From Dinoroseobacter sp049800775 (GTDB taxonomy: Bacteria > Pseudomonadota > Alphaproteobacteria > Rhodobacterales > Rhodobacteraceae): 64,000 nucleotides of DNA. A program made the position numbers and the translations under genes. The stretch covers positions 62,001 to 126,000 of the forward strand of contig NZ_JBNAFR010000003.1 in assembly GCF_049800775.1 (NCBI RefSeq), read 5' to 3'. This document shows, in pieces, positions 15,728 through 23,981 of the stretch. The notes below the pieces were generated by a model that saw only the letters and a list, made by a program, of their open reading frames with translations, ran no database searches and was not told the origin of the DNA. Each line of letters begins with the position of its first letter. Positions within the stretch are counted from its first letter, which is position 1.

Positions 15728-16469
15728 CGGTCTCGAACCCGTGCCGCTCGAATACAAGACGCGCTGCATCACCCGCGAGAAAGGCGAAGAATCCGAGTGC
15801 GTGATCGAGGCTTTCGGCGTTCAAAGCAGCCGGATAGCGGATGGGCGGATGGCTCTCGCGCGGGAACTCCCCTGCAATCGTCACACGCGTCTCGGCCCGA
15901 GCATCACTGGCATAGACAATGCCAAAGGGGGCTTCGGCGGTGGCGACCAGCGCGAGCGCGGCCCGGGCATTGTCCGTTTGCGCGATGCGCGGCGCGACGT
16001 CCGGCCAAACACCCAGATTGGTCAAGGCCGCCTTGCCGTAGATGCCCACGGGCACCGCGTCGACAAGGGCCATGGCGAGACGATCCTCGCCCAGCGCCTC
16101 GGCCAAGGGAAAACCCGGCGCGGGGGTCAGGGAAACAGGCTCCGCCGCGATCAGGACCAGCCGATTGCCAACCAGCCCATGGCGGGTCTCGGGACGCAGG
16201 CGATCCCGCTCTTCGAGCCAATCCATCCAGGCCTCATTGGCCAGCAGGACAATATCCGCGGGCGCGCCCTGATCCACCTGCCGGGCGATGGTCGAACTGG
16301 CCGCGAAAGTCAGGGTCACCTTTTCACCCGTGCGTTCGGTCCAAGCCGCAGCAATTTCCTCGAGGGCATTCTTGAGGCTCGCGGCGGCAAAGACCGAGAC
16401 ATCCGCCTCCACGCGCAGGGGCAGCGCCATCGCCATGACCAGAAACGCCAGAGCCCGCAGTCTAGTCAT
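15720..16469 (-). CDS. modA: Molybdate ABC transporter, periplasmic substrate-binding protein
   Basis: The 249-residue product starts with a Sec signal peptide (hydrophobic 3-16, cleavage likely near VEA-DV). The mature part begins VSVFAAASLKNALEEIA, the ModA signature that forms the oxyanion pocket, with FAASSTIARQVDQGAPADIVLLA following. It binds molybdate or tungstate in the periplasm and delivers it to ModBC. Its start overlaps the end of the modE-like gene by 8 bp, so the regulator and transporter form one modE-modA-modB-modC operon. Confidence 0.95.
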   Translation of the reverse strand: MTRLRALAFLVMAMALPLRVEADVSVFAAASLKNALEEIAAAWTERTGEKVTLTFAASSTIARQVDQGAPADIVLLANEAWMDWLEERDRLRPETRHGLVGNRLVLIAAEPVSLTPAPGFPLAEALGEDRLAMALVDAVPVGIYGKAALTNLGVWPDVAPRIAQTDNARAALALVATAEAPFGIVYASDARAETRVTIAGEFPRESHPPIRYPAALNAESLDHALGFFAFLAGDAARLVFERHGFETDD

Positions 16470-16821
16470 CCTGCGTCTCCTTGCGCAGGGCGGTTATGGC
16501 CGCGATCTGGGCGGCACCCGCCTCCTGCGCTGCGGTCTCGAGGGCGCGGAACGCGGCGAGCACCTGCTGGCCGGCCTCGGTCAGCTGCGCGCCGCCGCCC
16601 TTCGCCCCGCCCCGGGCACTGGCCACAAGGGGTTCGGCGAAGCTTTCATTCATCTGCTCCACCAGTGCCCAGGCGCGCGTGTAGCTCATCTTCATCTCGC
16701 GCCCGGCGGCCGAGATCGACCCGGTCCTTCCGATCGTCTCAAGCAGGTCAGCCTTGCCCGGCCCAAGACGCGAGCCTTCTTCGAATTGCAGGCGGATGCG
16801 GAGACGGGGGGCGGCAACCAT
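16462..16821 (-). CDS. ModE-type molybdate regulator, DNA-binding domain only
   Basis: I place the start at ATG 16821 (119 residues). A TTG at 16881 lies in the same frame but sits inside a palindrome that looks like this regulator's own operator. The product is a winged helix-turn-helix of the ModE N-terminal type: GKADLLETIGRTGSISAAGREMKMSYTRAWALVEQMN, then a wing and a helical tail. The C-terminal Mop/TOBE molybdate-sensing domains of E. coli ModE (262 residues) are missing. Either sensing occurs through another protein or it acts as a constitutive binder. It leads the modABC operon. Confidence 0.85.
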   Translation of the reverse strand: MVAAPRLRIRLQFEEGSRLGPGKADLLETIGRTGSISAAGREMKMSYTRAWALVEQMNESFAEPLVASARGGAKGGGAQLTEAGQQVLAAFRALETAAQEAGAAQIAAITALRKETQDD

Positions 16822-16862
16822 CGGGGGGACTCGCTGACACTGGATCAGGGGGACCGTACTCG

Positions 16863-16886
16863 CGTTATTGTTCTCCGGCAATAACG
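16863..16886. promoter_or_regulatory. Candidate ModE operator (perfect 8-bp inverted repeat)
   Basis: The arms CGTTATTG and CAATAACG are exact inverted repeats separated by 8 bp. They closely resemble the CGTTATAT/ATATAACG half-sites of E. coli ModE. The site ends 42 bp before the modE-like ATG, where an autoregulatory operator for the mod operon would be expected. Confidence 0.6.
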
Positions 16887-16904
16887 AACCTGTGGCGGCC
16901 TCAT

Positions 16905-16946
16905 AACGTTACAGAATATCATACAGCTAATCCAATCTGTAACGTT
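16905..16946. promoter_or_regulatory. Long perfect inverted repeat upstream of the paa operon (candidate operator)
   Basis: The 11-bp arms AACGTTACAGA (16905-16915) and TCTGTAACGTT (16936-16946) are exact inverted repeats, centre-to-centre about 31 bp (three helical turns). They lie between the divergent modE-like gene and the thiolase that opens the paa operon. The spacing on one DNA face suits a dimer pair or a looped operator. PaaX, encoded 6 kb downstream, is the natural candidate binder. This is inference. Confidence 0.5.
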
Positions 16947-17005
16947 TTTATTGCGCGACCTTCGACGCTGCCTTATCCTACCCCATGAGGGGGAGAGGAC
17001 CGGTC

Positions 17006-18202
17006 ATGACCGAAGCCTATGTTTTTGACGGTGTGCGCACGCCGATTGGCCGCTTTGGCGGCGCGCTGTCACCTGTGCGCGCGGATGATCTGGCCGCGAT
17101 CCCGATCCGGGCGCTTCTTACCCGCCACCCGAAGCTCGACCCGAGGGCCACCGACGAGATCGTGCTTGGTTGCGCAAACCAAGCCGGGGAGGACAACCGC
17201 AATGTGGCGCGGATGGCGGGCCTGCTGGCCGGACTGGGCGAGACCGTACCGGGGATCACGGTCAACCGGCTTTGCGCCAGCGGCCTCGACGCGGTGGCCC
17301 AGGTCGCACGCGCGATCCGGCTTGGCGAGGCGACGCAGGTGGTCGCGGGCGGCGTGGAATCGATGACGCGCGCGCCCTTCGTGATGGCCAAGGCCACCCG
17401 GCCCTTCGACCGGCAGGCCGAGATCCATGACACGACCATCGGCTGGCGTTTCGTGAACCCGGCCATGGCGGCGGCATTTGGCACCGAGTCCATGCCCCAG
17501 ACCGCCGATAACGTAGCCGAGGATCATGGCATCGCCCGCGCGGATCAGGATGCCTATGCGTTCCGCAGCCAGACCCGCTGCGCCAAGGCCATGGAGAACG
17601 GTCACTTCGCCGAAGAGATCACCCCGGTCGAGATCTCCACGCGCAAGGGCACGACCCGGATCGACAGGGATGAGCATCCGCGCGCCGAGACAACACTGGA
17701 CGCGCTCGCCCGGCTCAAAGGGATCAACGGACCGGAACGGAGCGTGACCGCAGGCAATGCCGCCGGGGTGAATGACGGCGCGGCGGCGCTCCTGCTTGGG
17801 GGCGAGGTGCTGAGCCGCCATCACACGCCCCTCGCGCGCATCGTCGCCACGGCCAGTGCCGGGGTTGCGCCCCGCATCATGGGGCTCGGTCCCGTGCCCG
17901 CGACGCGCAAGGTGCTTGAGATCGCGGGATTGTCCCTCGACCAGATGGATGTGATCGAGTTGAACGAGGCTTTCGCGGCTCAGGTGCTCGCCTGCCTGCG
18001 CACGCTCGGCCTGCCGGATGATGCGGGCCATGTGAACCCCAATGGCGGCGCGATCGCCCTCGGCCATCCGCTGGGCATGTCCGGCGCGCGGCTGGTGCTG
18101 ACGGCAGTGCGCGAGTTGCACCGCAGGCAGGGGCGCTATGCCCTGTGCACCATGTGCGTCGGGGTCGGGCAAGGCGTGGCAATGATTTTGGAAAGGGTCT
18201 GA
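17006..18202 (+). CDS. paaJ: 3-oxoadipyl-CoA / acetyl-CoA C-acyltransferase (PaaJ/PcaF-type thiolase)
   Basis: I use ATG 17006, preceded by GAGAGGA, giving 398 residues (E. coli PaaJ is 401). Catalytic features of thiolases are present: Cys90 in NRLCASGLDAVAQ, the NEAFAAQ motif, the His region GGAIALGHPLGMSG and the C-terminal Cys in CTMCVGVGQG. It would thiolyse 3-oxoadipyl-CoA to succinyl-CoA and acetyl-CoA, a step shared by the phenylacetate and beta-ketoadipate routes. It is the first gene of the operon and ends 3 bp before paaA, which supports paaJ over a generic thiolase. Confidence 0.85.
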   Translation: MTEAYVFDGVRTPIGRFGGALSPVRADDLAAIPIRALLTRHPKLDPRATDEIVLGCANQAGEDNRNVARMAGLLAGLGETVPGITVNRLCASGLDAVAQVARAIRLGEATQVVAGGVESMTRAPFVMAKATRPFDRQAEIHDTTIGWRFVNPAMAAAFGTESMPQTADNVAEDHGIARADQDAYAFRSQTRCAKAMENGHFAEEITPVEISTRKGTTRIDRDEHPRAETTLDALARLKGINGPERSVTAGNAAGVNDGAAALLLGGEVLSRHHTPLARIVATASAGVAPRIMGLGPVPATRKVLEIAGLSLDQMDVIELNEAFAAQVLACLRTLGLPDDAGHVNPNGGAIALGHPLGMSGARLVLTAVRELHRRQGRYALCTMCVGVGQGVAMILERV

Positions 18203-18205
18203 CCG

Positions 18206-19195
18206 ATGTATGCACAGATGATCAAATCCACCGGACGCGGCGTGAAGTCCCACGAGGAGATGACCCCGCAGGAGCGCGCCTTTCAGGCCCGGATCGACGC
18301 GGGCGAGACCATCGAGCCCAAGGACTGGATGCCCGAGGGCTATCGCAAGACCCTGATCCGGCAGATCGGGCAACACGCCCATTCCGAGATCGTCGGCCAG
18401 CTGCCCGAGGGCAACTGGATCACCCGCGCCCCCACGCTGGAACGCAAGGCGATCCTGCTGGCCAAGGTGCAGGATGAAGCGGGCCACGGGCTCTACCTCT
18501 ATTGTGCGGCCGAGACCCTCGGGGTCAGCCGGGATGAGCTGTTCGAAGCGCTCCACGAGGGGCGGATGAAATACTCGTCGATCTTCAATTACCCGACCCT
18601 GACTTGGGCGGATATGGGGGCGGTAGGCTGGCTCGTCGACGGGGCCGCGATCATGAACCAGGTCCCGTTGCAGCGCACCTCTTACGGGCCCTATGCCCGG
18701 GCCATGGTGCGGATCTGCAAGGAGGAATCCTTCCACCAGCGGCAAGGGTTCGACATCATGCGCAAGATGGCCGAGGGCACGCCCGCCCAGCGCGCCATGG
18801 CCCAAGATGCGCTCGACCGGTTCTGGTATCCGTCGCTGATGATGTTCGGCCCGTCCGACAAGGACAGCGTACATTCCGCGCAATCCATGGCCTGGCGGAT
18901 CAAGATGAACACCAATGACGAGCTGCGCCAGAAGTTCGTCGACCAGACCGTGCCACAGGCGGAGTATCTCGGCCTGACCGTGCCGGACCCGGATCTGCGC
19001 TGGAATGACGAGACCGGGCAGTATGACTTTTCCGAGCCCGACTGGGACGAGTTTTTCGAGGTGCTCAAGGGCAACGGGCCCTGCAATACCGAACGGCTGC
19101 AGGCGCGGCGGGATGCGTGGGATGACGGTGCCTGGGTGCGCGACGCCCTGAGCGCCCATGCCGCGAAATGCGCAACCCGGGTGGCGGCGGAATGA
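18206..19195 (+). CDS. paaA: 1,2-phenylacetyl-CoA epoxidase, catalytic subunit A
   Basis: The 329-residue product has the di-iron carboxylate helices of PaaA: one pair around ILLAKVQDEAGHGLYLY and the second around RICKEESFHQRQGFDIM, supplying Glu and ExxH ligands. It is the oxygenase subunit of the PaaABCE complex that epoxidises phenylacetyl-CoA. The length matches E. coli PaaA. The stop overlaps the paaB ATG by 4 bp, so the epoxidase subunits are translationally coupled. Confidence 0.96.
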   Translation: MYAQMIKSTGRGVKSHEEMTPQERAFQARIDAGETIEPKDWMPEGYRKTLIRQIGQHAHSEIVGQLPEGNWITRAPTLERKAILLAKVQDEAGHGLYLYCAAETLGVSRDELFEALHEGRMKYSSIFNYPTLTWADMGAVGWLVDGAAIMNQVPLQRTSYGPYARAMVRICKEESFHQRQGFDIMRKMAEGTPAQRAMAQDALDRFWYPSLMMFGPSDKDSVHSAQSMAWRIKMNTNDELRQKFVDQTVPQAEYLGLTVPDPDLRWNDETGQYDFSEPDWDEFFEVLKGNGPCNTERLQARRDAWDDGAWVRDALSAHAAKCATRVAAE

Positions 19196-19476
19196 GCGGT
19201 GAATGGCCCCTCTGGGAGGTGTTCATCCGTGGGCAGCATGGGATGGGTCATCGCCATGTGGGCAGCCTGCACGCGCCGGATGCCGAGCGCGCGATCCTGA
19301 ATGCGCGCGACGTCTATACCCGCCGCAACGAAGGCGTCAGCATCTGGGTGGTCGAGGCCCGGCATATCGCCGCCTCCAGCCCGTCGGACAAGGGTCCGCT
19401 CTTTGATCCGGCCGAGGACAAGGTCTATCGCCACCCGACCTTCTTCGACATTCCCGACGATGTGGGGCCGATGTGA
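19192..19476 (+). CDS. paaB: 1,2-phenylacetyl-CoA epoxidase, subunit B
   Basis: The start ATG 19192 overlaps the paaA stop (ATGA). The 94-residue product (E. coli PaaB has 95) contains the family pattern WEVFIRGQHGMGHRHVGSLHA and a DARDVYTRRNEG-like stretch (NARDVYTRRNEG). PaaB is a small structural subunit that bridges PaaAC heterodimers in the epoxidase. The gene overlaps paaC by 4 bp through a GTGA junction. Confidence 0.93.
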   Translation: MSGEWPLWEVFIRGQHGMGHRHVGSLHAPDAERAILNARDVYTRRNEGVSIWVVEARHIAASSPSDKGPLFDPAEDKVYRHPTFFDIPDDVGPM

Positions 19477-20228
19477 GCGCGGTCCTGTTCGAATACCTCT
19501 GTCGTCTTGGGGACAATGCGCTGCTGCTGGGTCACCGGGTCTCGGAATGGTGCGGTCATGCGCCTGTGCTCGAAGAAGATATCGCGCTGGCCAATACCGC
19601 GCTGGATCTCATCGGGCAGGCGCAGATGTGGCTGGGCCTCGCCGCCGAGGTTGAGGGGGCCGGGCGCAGTGCCGATGATCTGGCCTATTTCCGCGATGAA
19701 CGCGGGTTTCGGAATCTGTTGCTGCTGGAACAGCCGAACCGGGATTTCGGCCATACGATCCTGCGGCAATTCCTGTTTGACGCCTATCAAGAGCCGCTTT
19801 TGGCCGCCCTGTCCCAGAGCAGCGATGCCAGGATCGCCGGGATCGCGGCCAAAGTGGCGAAGGAAAGCGCCTATCATCTGGAACGGTCCCGGGGTCTTGT
19901 GATCGCATTGGGCGACGGGACCGAGGAAAGCCATCGCCGCATGCAGGCCGCGCTGGATCGGCTCTGGCCCTATGCGGGCGAGGCGCTGACATCGGATGCG
20001 GTCGAGACCGAAATCGCCGAGGCCGGGCTGGGCCCCGCGCCAGATAGCCTGCGCCCGGCATGGGAAGAGACGGTTCGCGCGACACTGACCGAGGCGACCC
20101 TCCGCATTCCCGAGAGCGATTTTGCCCAGACCGGCGGCAAGACCGGCGCGCGGCATACGGAGCATCTGGGTCCGATGCTGGCGGTGATGCAGATCCTGCC
20201 GCGCAGCCATCCCGATGCGGTGTGGTGA
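19473..20228 (+). CDS. paaC: 1,2-phenylacetyl-CoA epoxidase, structural subunit C
   Basis: The start is GTG 19473, overlapping the paaB stop by 4 bp. The 251-residue helical protein shares the ferritin-like fold of PaaA but is the non-catalytic partner. Recognisable parts are YLCRLGDNALLLGHRVSEW and DLIGQAQMWLGLAAEVEG at the N-terminus, and HTILRQFLFDAYQ and AKESAYHLERS in the middle. It is needed for PaaA stability and substrate entry. It is followed after 1 bp by paaD. Confidence 0.93.
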   Translation: MSAVLFEYLCRLGDNALLLGHRVSEWCGHAPVLEEDIALANTALDLIGQAQMWLGLAAEVEGAGRSADDLAYFRDERGFRNLLLLEQPNRDFGHTILRQFLFDAYQEPLLAALSQSSDARIAGIAAKVAKESAYHLERSRGLVIALGDGTEESHRRMQAALDRLWPYAGEALTSDAVETEIAEAGLGPAPDSLRPAWEETVRATLTEATLRIPESDFAQTGGKTGARHTEHLGPMLAVMQILPRSHPDAVW

Positions 20229-20229
20229 C

Positions 20230-20688
20230 ATGCGCCCCCCGGTCGCGCAGATCTGGTCCTGGCTTGAGAAGGTTCCGGACCCCGAAATCCCCGCCATCTC
20301 GGTCGTGGATCTGGGCGTCATCCGCGATGTCCGGTGGGAGGCCGAGACCCTGTCCGTCACCGTGACCCCGACCTATTCCGGCTGCCCGGCCACGCGTGTC
20401 ATCGCGCAGGATATCGAGACGGCCCTGACCGCGCGCGGCATTGAGGCGCTGCGGATCGAAACACGCATCGCCCCGCCCTGGACCACCGACTGGATCAGCG
20501 CGGCCGGGCGCGCCAAGCTCACGGCCTTCGGCATCGCGCCGCCCAGCCCGAGCGGCGGCCCTGCCGCCTGCCCCCGTTGCGCGGGGACGGATCTCGAACG
20601 GGTCAGCCAGTTCGGCTCCACGCCCTGCAAGGCCCAATGGCGCTGCCGCAGCTGCCTTGAGCCTTTCGATTATTTCAAATGCCTCTGA
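20230..20688 (+). CDS. paaD: PaaD-type Fe-S assembly factor for phenylacetyl-CoA epoxidase
   Basis: I use ATG 20230 (152 residues), one base after the paaC stop. A MIP18/DUF59 domain spans about 5-85 (VPDPEIPAISVVDLGVI and PTYSGCPATRVI). A C-terminal zinc-ribbon-like module follows with CPRCAG and CRSCLEPF cysteine pairs. PaaD is required for maturation of the epoxidase, probably for the Fe-S cluster of the PaaE reductase. The precise biochemical step is not settled. Confidence 0.92.
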   Translation: MRPPVAQIWSWLEKVPDPEIPAISVVDLGVIRDVRWEAETLSVTVTPTYSGCPATRVIAQDIETALTARGIEALRIETRIAPPWTTDWISAAGRAKLTAFGIAPPSPSGGPAACPRCAGTDLERVSQFGSTPCKAQWRCRSCLEPFDYFKCL

Positions 20689-20698
20689 GGATGTGACC

Positions 20699-21757
20699 AT
20701 GGCCGCGCCGCGCTTTCACACTGCCACCGTCACCCGGATCGACCGCACGACACGGGACGCGGTGGCCGTGACCCTGCGCCCGGACACGCCCGAGGCGTTT
20801 GCCTTCAAGGCCGGGCAATACCTGACCTTTCGACGGCAGATCGGCGAGGTGGAGCTGCGCCGGTCCTACTCGATCTGCGCGCCCGAGGGGGACGGGGCCT
20901 TGCGCGTCGGGATCAAGCATGTGCCCGGTGGCGCGTTTTCCGGCTGGGCCAATACGGAGCTGCGCGTGGGTGACAGCCTGCAGGTGATGCCGCCCATGGG
21001 GCAGTTCACCCTGCCCGAGACGGCGGGCAGACATCTGCTTTTTGTGGCGGGCGGATCCGGGATCACACCGATCCTGTCGCTGATCGGGACACTGCTCCGG
21101 CAGGATGGAGCGGCGCAGGCGACGCTGATCTATGCCAATCGCAGCCCGGCCTCGATCATGTTCCGGGACGCGCTGGAGGACCTCAAGAACCTCTATCTCG
21201 ACCGGCTGACGGTGATCCATGTGCTCGAAAGCGGGCAGGACATTCCGCTCTTCTCCGGGCGTCTCGATGCCGAGAAATGCGCCGCGCTCTTCACCCGGTG
21301 GATCGCGCTGGATCAGGTTGATGCGAGCTATATCTGCGGCCCCGGCCCGATGCGGGAGGCGGTCGCCTCCGCGCTCGCCGCCCATGGCCAGCCCGAAGAT
21401 CGCATTCGGTTCGAGCTTTTTGCCGCCGATCAGCCGGGCAAACTCGCCCCCGCGCCCCGCCATGTGGCGCCGGATGCGCCGGGCATCGCGACACAGATCA
21501 CCGTGGGGGGTATTCGTCAGGATCTTATCGTCGCGCAGGATCAGAGCTTGCTCGAGGCCGCGCGGGCGGCGGATATCGACGCGCCCTTTGCCTGCACCGC
21601 CGGGGTCTGTTCGACCTGTCGCGCACGGGTGCTGCGCGGCGAGGTCGAGATGCGGGCGAACCACGCGCTTGAGGACGATCAGGTGCGCGACGGCTATATC
21701 CTCACCTGCCAGAGCTATCCGGTCTCGGGCCCGCTCGAGATCGATTATGACGCCTGA
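20699..21757 (+). CDS. paaE: 1,2-phenylacetyl-CoA epoxidase, reductase subunit E
   Basis: I use ATG 20699 (352 residues; E. coli PaaE is 356). The N-terminal ferredoxin-reductase part carries the FAD motif RRSYSIC and an NAD(P)-binding start GGSGITPILSL. The C-terminal plant-type [2Fe-2S] ferredoxin has CTAGVCSTCRARV plus a later Cys in TCQSYP. It passes electrons from NADPH to the PaaA di-iron centre. It is the last gene of the plus-strand operon and converges on paaK 29 bp away. Confidence 0.94.
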   Translation: MAAPRFHTATVTRIDRTTRDAVAVTLRPDTPEAFAFKAGQYLTFRRQIGEVELRRSYSICAPEGDGALRVGIKHVPGGAFSGWANTELRVGDSLQVMPPMGQFTLPETAGRHLLFVAGGSGITPILSLIGTLLRQDGAAQATLIYANRSPASIMFRDALEDLKNLYLDRLTVIHVLESGQDIPLFSGRLDAEKCAALFTRWIALDQVDASYICGPGPMREAVASALAAHGQPEDRIRFELFAADQPGKLAPAPRHVAPDAPGIATQITVGGIRQDLIVAQDQSLLEAARAADIDAPFACTAGVCSTCRARVLRGEVEMRANHALEDDQVRDGYILTCQSYPVSGPLEIDYDA

Positions 21758-21786
21758 TCGCCTTGCTTAGAGCCTGTTTCGCGCGC

Positions 21787-23100
21787 TCATCCCGGATCGG
21801 ACCGTCGGTCGATCACCCGCACGGCCTTGCCTTCGGACCGCGCCACGCTGCCCGGATCGCCCACGGCGACCTCGACGCTGACGCCGACCGTTTCACGGAC
21901 CCGGCGCACCAGCGCCTCGCGCGCGGCACCCCGGCGTGCGTCATCGGCAGCACTCGGAAGGGCCTCCACATGGACCCGCATGGCGTCGAGCCGCCCATCC
22001 GTGAACCGCTCGATCTGGAAATGGGGCGCAAGGCCATCCGTCGCCATCAACTGCTCTTCGATCTGGGTGGGAAAGACATTCACCCCGCGCAGGATCATCA
22101 TGTCATCCGAGCGCCCCGTGATCTTTTCCATCCGCCGCATGGACCGCGCAGTCCCCGGCAAGAGCCGCGTCAGGTCCCGCGTCCGGTAGCGCACCATGGG
22201 CAGACCTTCCTTGGTGAGCGTCGTAAAGACCAGCTCCCCCATCTCGCCATCTGGCAGGACCGCACCCGTCGCCGGGTCGATGATTTCGGGATAGAAGTGG
22301 TCCTCCCAGACATGGAGACCATCCTTGGTCTCGACGCATTCATTGGCGACCCCGGGCCCGAGGATCTCGCTGAGCCCGTAGATATCCACCGCATGCATAT
22401 CGAACGCCGCCTCGACCTCGGCGCGCATGGCGTTGGTCCAGGGTTCGGCGCCGAACACCCCGACCTTGAGCGAGCTGTCCTGCGGGTCGAGGCCCTGCCG
22501 GTGAAACTCTTCAAGGATGTTGAGGATGTAGGAGGGCGTGACCATGATCGCATCCGGCGCAAAATCCGTGATCAGCGTCACCTGGCGCTGGGTCATGCCG
22601 CCCGAGACCGGCACCACGGTCGCGCCCAGCCGCTCGATCCCCACATGAGCGCCAAGCCCGCCCGTGAACAGGCCATAGCCATAGGCATTATGCACCATAT
22701 CCCCCTTGCGCACCCCCGCCGCGCGCAAAGAGCGGGCCACCATATTGGCGAAGAGGTCGCAATCCCCCGCCGTGTAGCCGACCACCGTCGGCTTGCCCGT
22801 CGTCCCCGACGAGGCATGGATCCGCAGGATTTCGGACCGGGGCACGGCAAACATGCCGAACGGATAGTTCGCCCGCAGGTCATCCTTGCCGGTGAAGGGA
22901 AAGCGCGACAGATCCGAGAGCTGCTGCATCTGATCGGGATGCACCCCGGCCGCATCGAACCGCGCGCGGTACATGGGCACATTGGTATAGGCGTGGTTCA
23001 GGGACCATTTCAGCCGGTCCAGTTGCAATGCTGCGATCTCGTCGCGCGAGGCCCGCTCGATCGGTTCGAGCTCCTCGGGCCGTGCCCCCAAGTCTTCCAT
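21787..23100 (-). CDS. paaK: Phenylacetate-CoA ligase
   Basis: I chose ATG 23100, giving 437 residues, the same as E. coli PaaK. The frame can be extended to 23154 but that would run into the divergent paaX start. AMP-binding motifs are clear: SSGTTGKPTVVGYT (P-loop), GAEPWTNAMRAE, DIYGLSEI, GELVFTTLTKEGLPMVRYRTRDL and the C-terminal RGVNVFPTQIEE. It activates phenylacetate to phenylacetyl-CoA, the entry step for the epoxidase encoded convergently. Confidence 0.96.
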   Translation of the reverse strand: MEDLGARPEELEPIERASRDEIAALQLDRLKWSLNHAYTNVPMYRARFDAAGVHPDQMQQLSDLSRFPFTGKDDLRANYPFGMFAVPRSEILRIHASSGTTGKPTVVGYTAGDCDLFANMVARSLRAAGVRKGDMVHNAYGYGLFTGGLGAHVGIERLGATVVPVSGGMTQRQVTLITDFAPDAIMVTPSYILNILEEFHRQGLDPQDSSLKVGVFGAEPWTNAMRAEVEAAFDMHAVDIYGLSEILGPGVANECVETKDGLHVWEDHFYPEIIDPATGAVLPDGEMGELVFTTLTKEGLPMVRYRTRDLTRLLPGTARSMRRMEKITGRSDDMMILRGVNVFPTQIEEQLMATDGLAPHFQIERFTDGRLDAMRVHVEALPSAADDARRGAAREALVRRVRETVGVSVEVAVGDPGSVARSEGKAVRVIDRRSDPG

Positions 23101-23168
23101 ATGCGCCCCTCCCGTGGCTGGACGAAAGGTGCACCGAAGCGGATCGCAGATCAATGCGGATGCAACGA

Positions 23169-23909
23169 ATGACGCACACAGAAACCACGGACCTGATCGC
23201 GACGCTTTGCCAGACAGGCGACCTGAAGGTCTGGTCCCTGCTGGTGACCCTTTTTGGTGACGCCGCCATGGCAGACGGGGCGGTCCTGTCGGGACCTCAG
23301 ATCTCGGAAATCCTCGGACGGCTGCAGATCAGGCCCGAGGCCCAGCGCGTGGCACTACACCGGCTGCGCAAGGATGGCTGGATCACGGCCACCCGGCGGG
23401 GACGGATCGGGCTTTACGGGTTGAGCACTCGGGGCCGGGCCGAGACAGCCGCCGTCGCCGACCGGGTCTATGCCCCGTCCATCCCCGACGCCCCTGCACG
23501 CTACGTGATCGTGACACGAGACGGGACCGAGGCCCCAAAACAGGCTCTTTTACTGGGTGCGGGCCGATATCTCGGCCCTGTGCCCGGTGGTGCGGACACC
23601 CTCTCAGCCCCCCTGCCCGGGCCATTGCCGCCCTGGGTCGCGGCCTCGGCGGTGCCGGAACCGCTCGGCACAGATCTGGCATGGCTTCGGGATGCTCTGG
23701 ACCACGGCCCAACCCGCCCCGAAGACCCCATGACCGCCACGGCCCAGCGCCTTGTGATCCTGCACCATTGGCGGCGTCTTGCCCTGCGGCTTGCGCCCGA
23801 GGCAGAGGCGCTTTTGGGTCCCGATTGGGTCGGCGCGGCTTGCCGGGCGCGTGTGGCCGCGCATCTCGCTGCCCTGCCCCGTCTCAGCCCGACGGCCCCC
23901 GCGCCCTAA
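23169..23909 (+). CDS. paaX: PaaX-family transcriptional regulator
   Basis: I use ATG 23169 (246 residues); earlier in-frame ATGs at 23154 and 23160 are possible. The N-terminal winged helix (KVWSLLVTLFGDAA ... VALHRLRKDGWITATRRGRIGLYGLS) and the central PaaX domain with a C-terminal helical region are typical. PaaX represses phenylacetate genes and is released by phenylacetyl-CoA in E. coli. It is divergent from paaK with 68 bp between them and lies 72 bp before pobA on the same strand. It may read into the pob/pca genes. Confidence 0.88.
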   Translation: MTHTETTDLIATLCQTGDLKVWSLLVTLFGDAAMADGAVLSGPQISEILGRLQIRPEAQRVALHRLRKDGWITATRRGRIGLYGLSTRGRAETAAVADRVYAPSIPDAPARYVIVTRDGTEAPKQALLLGAGRYLGPVPGGADTLSAPLPGPLPPWVAASAVPEPLGTDLAWLRDALDHGPTRPEDPMTATAQRLVILHHWRRLALRLAPEAEALLGPDWVGAACRARVAAHLAALPRLSPTAPAP

Positions 23910-23981
23910 CCGGGTCCGGATCAATTTACTTGGACGGAGGATGGGACTAGCCTCATCCTTGCCGCGTTCACGGAGGAGAGG

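Noticed and set aside
16822..16881. TTG 16881 as the start of the ModE-like gene
   Set aside because: It lies inside the inverted repeat that looks like a ModE operator; ATG 16821 gives a normal winged-helix start (VAAPRLRIRLQFEEGSRLG).
16863..16886. Intrinsic terminator reading of the CGTTATTG palindrome
   Set aside because: The arms are only 8 bp and A/T-rich, no T run follows on either strand, and the site is between divergent genes, where no termination is needed.
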